NCBI GenBank assembly: GCA_900660155.1
Contig: CABFPE010000917.1
Location: 70,015-134,014 of the forward strand
Direction of reading: 5' to 3'
DNA: 64,000 nt
From: Hofstenia miamia
Lineage: Eukaryota; Xenacoelomorpha; Acoela; Hofsteniidae
Positions 61,112 through 64,000 of this stretch are shown piece after piece. How positions within the stretch are numbered: position 1 is the first letter of the stretch; every line of letters starts with the position of its first letter. The notes under the pieces were generated by a model. The model was not told the DNA's origin. It was given only the letters and a program-made list of their open reading frames with translations, and made no database searches. The translations under genes and the position numbers were made by a program.

Positions 61112-62952
61112 TTCAATTTTAGTGCCATGAACAGTCTTGATCATAGAAAGAAAAAATGGTCATCATTTGGTCGTTTGTTTCGACCATGGACGTGGAAGAA
61201 AGCAAAAAAGTCGTCTAAATCCTTGCGCAGTGGTATGCTCTTTAAAGTATTATCAAACATTGCAATTCAATTTCAAATATATTATTTCAATGAATTAGTA
61301 ACTTTATTATGACAAATGTACGATAGCGATTGTGAAGCAAGTGTTTGTAGAACGCCGTCTATCCGAGGACAGTACCAATATGAATATAGGCCAATTGCAT
61401 TTTGAGAATGTTCCAAATACTATTGTCAAAAGTTACACTGATTCGAGTCTTGGTTCGTATAAATGCCCGCTTGCATGCATATGTTTAATTGTGTCATGCC
61501 TGAATTTTCAGTTTTTTGGGTTCTTTTCGCTAATGATTTCTAAAAGTGCTATTTTTAACGCTTCGTGTGATTTTGATTAATAACCTATTAGTTTTTAATT
61601 AAAGCAGTCAATTTTATTGGTTTTTGTATTAATAACCAGTACTATAATTGGTAGTACATATTGAAATAGGAGCCCTATATTACATTTTTCACTGAGAAGA
61701 ACTTAAATGTTATCCGTGCTCGCACTCCTTTTTTGTGGGTTATAATTTCACCAAGATGTTGTATTGCACTAAAACGTGATTAAGCATGCAATATTTTTCC
61801 GAAGTACAGATTAGTCAAAATTCTTACATGTAAATATTTCTGGTAAAATTTGTTTGTTTTTCCAATTTTTGAAGATTTAACGATGCAACTTTGTAGTTGA
61901 TTGGAACTTTTTTACTTTGTAAGTATTCATTAATAATCATCTTCTATAAAATTGTAGTTAACTTATTGAATAGCAGTTTTCAAGTTACTCACGTGCACAT
62001 ATGGCTTTATTTGCGAGTATCCGTCACTTTTATTGGGATCCGTTCAAACATGATTTTCTTAATTTTTATAATTTATCATATTACATGGTCCGCTATATTA
62101 ATTGTTAAGCAATACTACATTTGCTAAAAGTGATATATACTATCCAGTTCTATAAATAAAGAAAAAAACATCAGTTTTCATGTCAATTGGTAAATTAGAT
62201 TTTCTTTGAAGCGTGTAGAAATACATATGAATCTATATGTACATAAACCTATAGAACGAAAGGAAATTGTTGAACTTTTAGAATTAATAGTTTTCTCATA
62301 TGTTTTTGAAAATTTTTTATATGAGATTTTAATTCTAGTTGAAATTGAATCTCCTCTTTAGCTGTCCATCTAATCATTTTTTATTGCGGATATTCGTTTC
62401 ATCTGTTATTTTCCAATATTATATTCTTATTGTTGTTGTGAATTGTAACCCATTTTATTTTTTATTTTTGACTTTTATATCGCTTGTAGTTGTAGTGATT
62501 TATCTGCTTTCATGCCCTTTAGCTAGACAATATTTAGATTTAAGATTTTGTATGATGTTCCTTTATACTAAACTGCTGATATTAATTTCACCAGATGCGA
62601 TATTTTTCTGCTGTATTTTTTCCATATTTGTGTCCAATTTAGTATTTTCAAATTTTTTATACCCTTTTTGTAAGGTATTGTCGTTTTGTCGTAATTAGCT
62701 TCTATTTATTTTATATCTAACTAGCTTATCACTCATTTTTATTGTCGCTTTCTTAGATGAAAGACTTGCGAATGGTTGTACTTTTAATGATATATCGTCT
62801 TCTGCATATCCCAAATATCAGTATTCCAGAGGTGTTCCGGCACACTCAGCGGGTGATGTCGCGGAAACGAGTGACTATTCGGTGCAGTATCCACGCCCAC
62901 ATGTCACTAGCACTTTTTTATCAAGAAACTCACTGCCTTACAGCGCCGATGG
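61112..62952 (+). CDS. PHACTR-like gene, three exons, incomplete
   Basis: PHACTR proteins bind actin through RPEL motifs and protein phosphatase 1 through their C-terminus. Exon 1, about 61123-61233 after the acceptor at 61112-61122, starts MNSLDHRKKKWSSFGRLFRP and continues WTWKKAKKSSKSLRS. This matches the conserved PHACTR N-terminal block, (L/F)G-x-(I/L)F-(K/R)PW-x-W-(R/K)KKK. Exon 2, from 61326 to about 61453, reads IVKQVFVERRLSEDSTNMNI, where the first RPEL (VLERKxSxR) is expected and may be degenerate. Exon 3, 62757-62952 with a GTAAGT donor, reads ERLANGCTFNDISSSAYPKY, then GVPAHSAGDVAETSDYSVQY, a linker-like Ser-rich region. Phases agree. The C-terminal RPEL and PP1 parts would lie beyond the window. 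Confidence 0.55.
61460..62756 (+). other. Intron of the PHACTR-like gene
   Basis: T-rich intron. The long plus-strand open frames here (61897-62127, 62339-62698) are strongly hydrophobic because of T richness and show no family features, so they are not called. Confidence 0.5.
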
Positions 62953-64000
62953 TAAGTTCTTGTTACTTTGGTAATTACAAATTGCATAGATCTAAATATC
63001 TCAGATTTTACTTACTTTTTACTTTGTAGTTATTAGCCAACAATTATTTGAATGTTTGTTTTGCTATAACATCAAATATTAAAACGTTTAGTAGTAATTT
63101 ATATTAATTACTAATGAATGATTAAAGAACTATTTCCTAAACACTAATTTGTTATATTTTATATTAATTTAAATTCCATTTTATATTATACTCATAAAGC
63201 AGTATTAATATTATCTTTGTAATAAACATCGTATGGAATCAAATTCGAATATTTTGCCAAAATTAAATTGTGCATATTCGTGTTTTTAAAATCTTTAAAA
63301 GGTTTAAATCTGCAGTGAAGCCAAAAAAACTTATATCACAATTATTTTCGTATTTACTACAACTAAGTACTTTTGAATTAAGTTCCCTTCTCTTCCAATT
63401 CTGTGATAACATCAACTACCATTTCCACTTTCCAATTCCTGGTGTAAGAACTCCATTATTAGATTATTCATGTTTTAGTTTTAGAAAAAGCCTTGTAATA
63501 CAATTGTGCTTTGCAGAATTGATATCACATTATATTTAGCTGTTCAAATACCAAATGTTTAAGCTTTTTCATTATATATATATATATATATATATATAAG
63601 TATACATTGTTCATTTTAAGTTTTCGCACTCCTCAGTGTTTATTCAATGGTTTTTCTTATAAAATCTATCAGTAGTGTGTTATTGACTCTTGCAGATTGT
63701 TGATTCTTAGCAAACATCGTGCAAGATTATCTTTGTGAATTTCTTAAATTCGTATTTCAATTTAAGTGATTGTTTTCAATTGCAAACCTGGGGCTCTTTA
63801 ACTATGAAATTTTGAAATCTATAACATGTATCAAATATAAAATATTATGTGAACTAATGCAAACGCAGAAAGTGCTGCGATAGAGCCTTGCTAGAAAAAT
63901 GCAATATATTGAAAATTTAATATGGTTGTAGAAAACTATTTGAAAATATTCTGATCCTTTGCAATTTTGAATTAAAGCAAAATATTTGTTATTGAATTTC
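62953..64000 (+). other. Start of the next PHACTR-like intron
   Basis: AT-rich, with a (TA)n tract at 63573-63598. No further exon with a fitting phase was found before the window ends. Confidence 0.4.

Noticed and set aside
62339-62698. 119-codon plus-strand open frame
   Set aside because: T-rich intronic sequence gives an artificial membrane-like protein; no start context or family motif.

Overview
AT-rich nuclear DNA from an invertebrate animal. The evidence is spliced genes with GT-AG introns (some only 44 to 74 nt), animal-type proteins (RPS23, a TBC1D22-type Rab GAP, a PHACTR-like exon set) and a heavy load of animal transposons: LINEs with apurinic-type endonuclease, a Penelope-like element, mariner, Tigger/pogo, hAT, a Ty3/gypsy fossil, and probably piggyBac and a THAP/P-like element. 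The phylum cannot be fixed from the sequence alone.

Layout. 1-0.9 kb: minus-strand LINE. 1.3-2.0 kb: a foldback MITE, with an assembly duplication around two N joins. 2.46-4.61 kb (+): complete RPS23 gene with three coding exons. 4.6-10.1 kb: Penelope-type 3' ends with a hammerhead-like motif, then a train of plus-strand LINE copies. 10.6-12.6 kb: an exact 990-bp duplication across a single N (assembly artefact) carrying a LINE 3' end and a THAP domain. 12.5-14.2 kb: a THAP-domain gene or P-like transposon remnant. 16.14-32.37 kb (-): a TBC1D22-like gene with nine recognisable coding exons. Its introns hold a Tigger, a mariner, a long hairpin and a decayed DNA transposon. 34.7-34.9 kb (-): one orphan exon-like ORF. 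35.8-36.6 kb (+): Penelope-like element. 38-39.3 kb (-): probable piggyBac relic. 41.4-43.8 kb (+): a long LINE. 43.85-44.18 kb (-): unexplained 110-codon ORF. 44.70-44.88 kb (+): a tiny gene for a secreted His/Asp-rich peptide, with an inverted pseudogene copy at 48.74-48.92 kb. 45.10-45.50 kb: hAT MITE with target-site duplication. 50-54.2 kb (+): Ty3/gypsy fossil with internal duplications. 59.1-60.9 kb: LINE copies in opposite orientations. 61.1-62.95 kb (+): three exons of a PHACTR-like gene running off the window.

The host genes do not form one pathway: a ribosomal protein, a Rab GAP, an actin/PP1 regulator and a putative secreted metal-binding peptide. The two least explained signals are the His/Asp-rich peptide with its inverted pseudogene, and the hammerhead-like RNA motif that occurs twice with both helices changed but still self-complementary. 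Several large 'repeats' touch single N bases and are best read as scaffolding artefacts.
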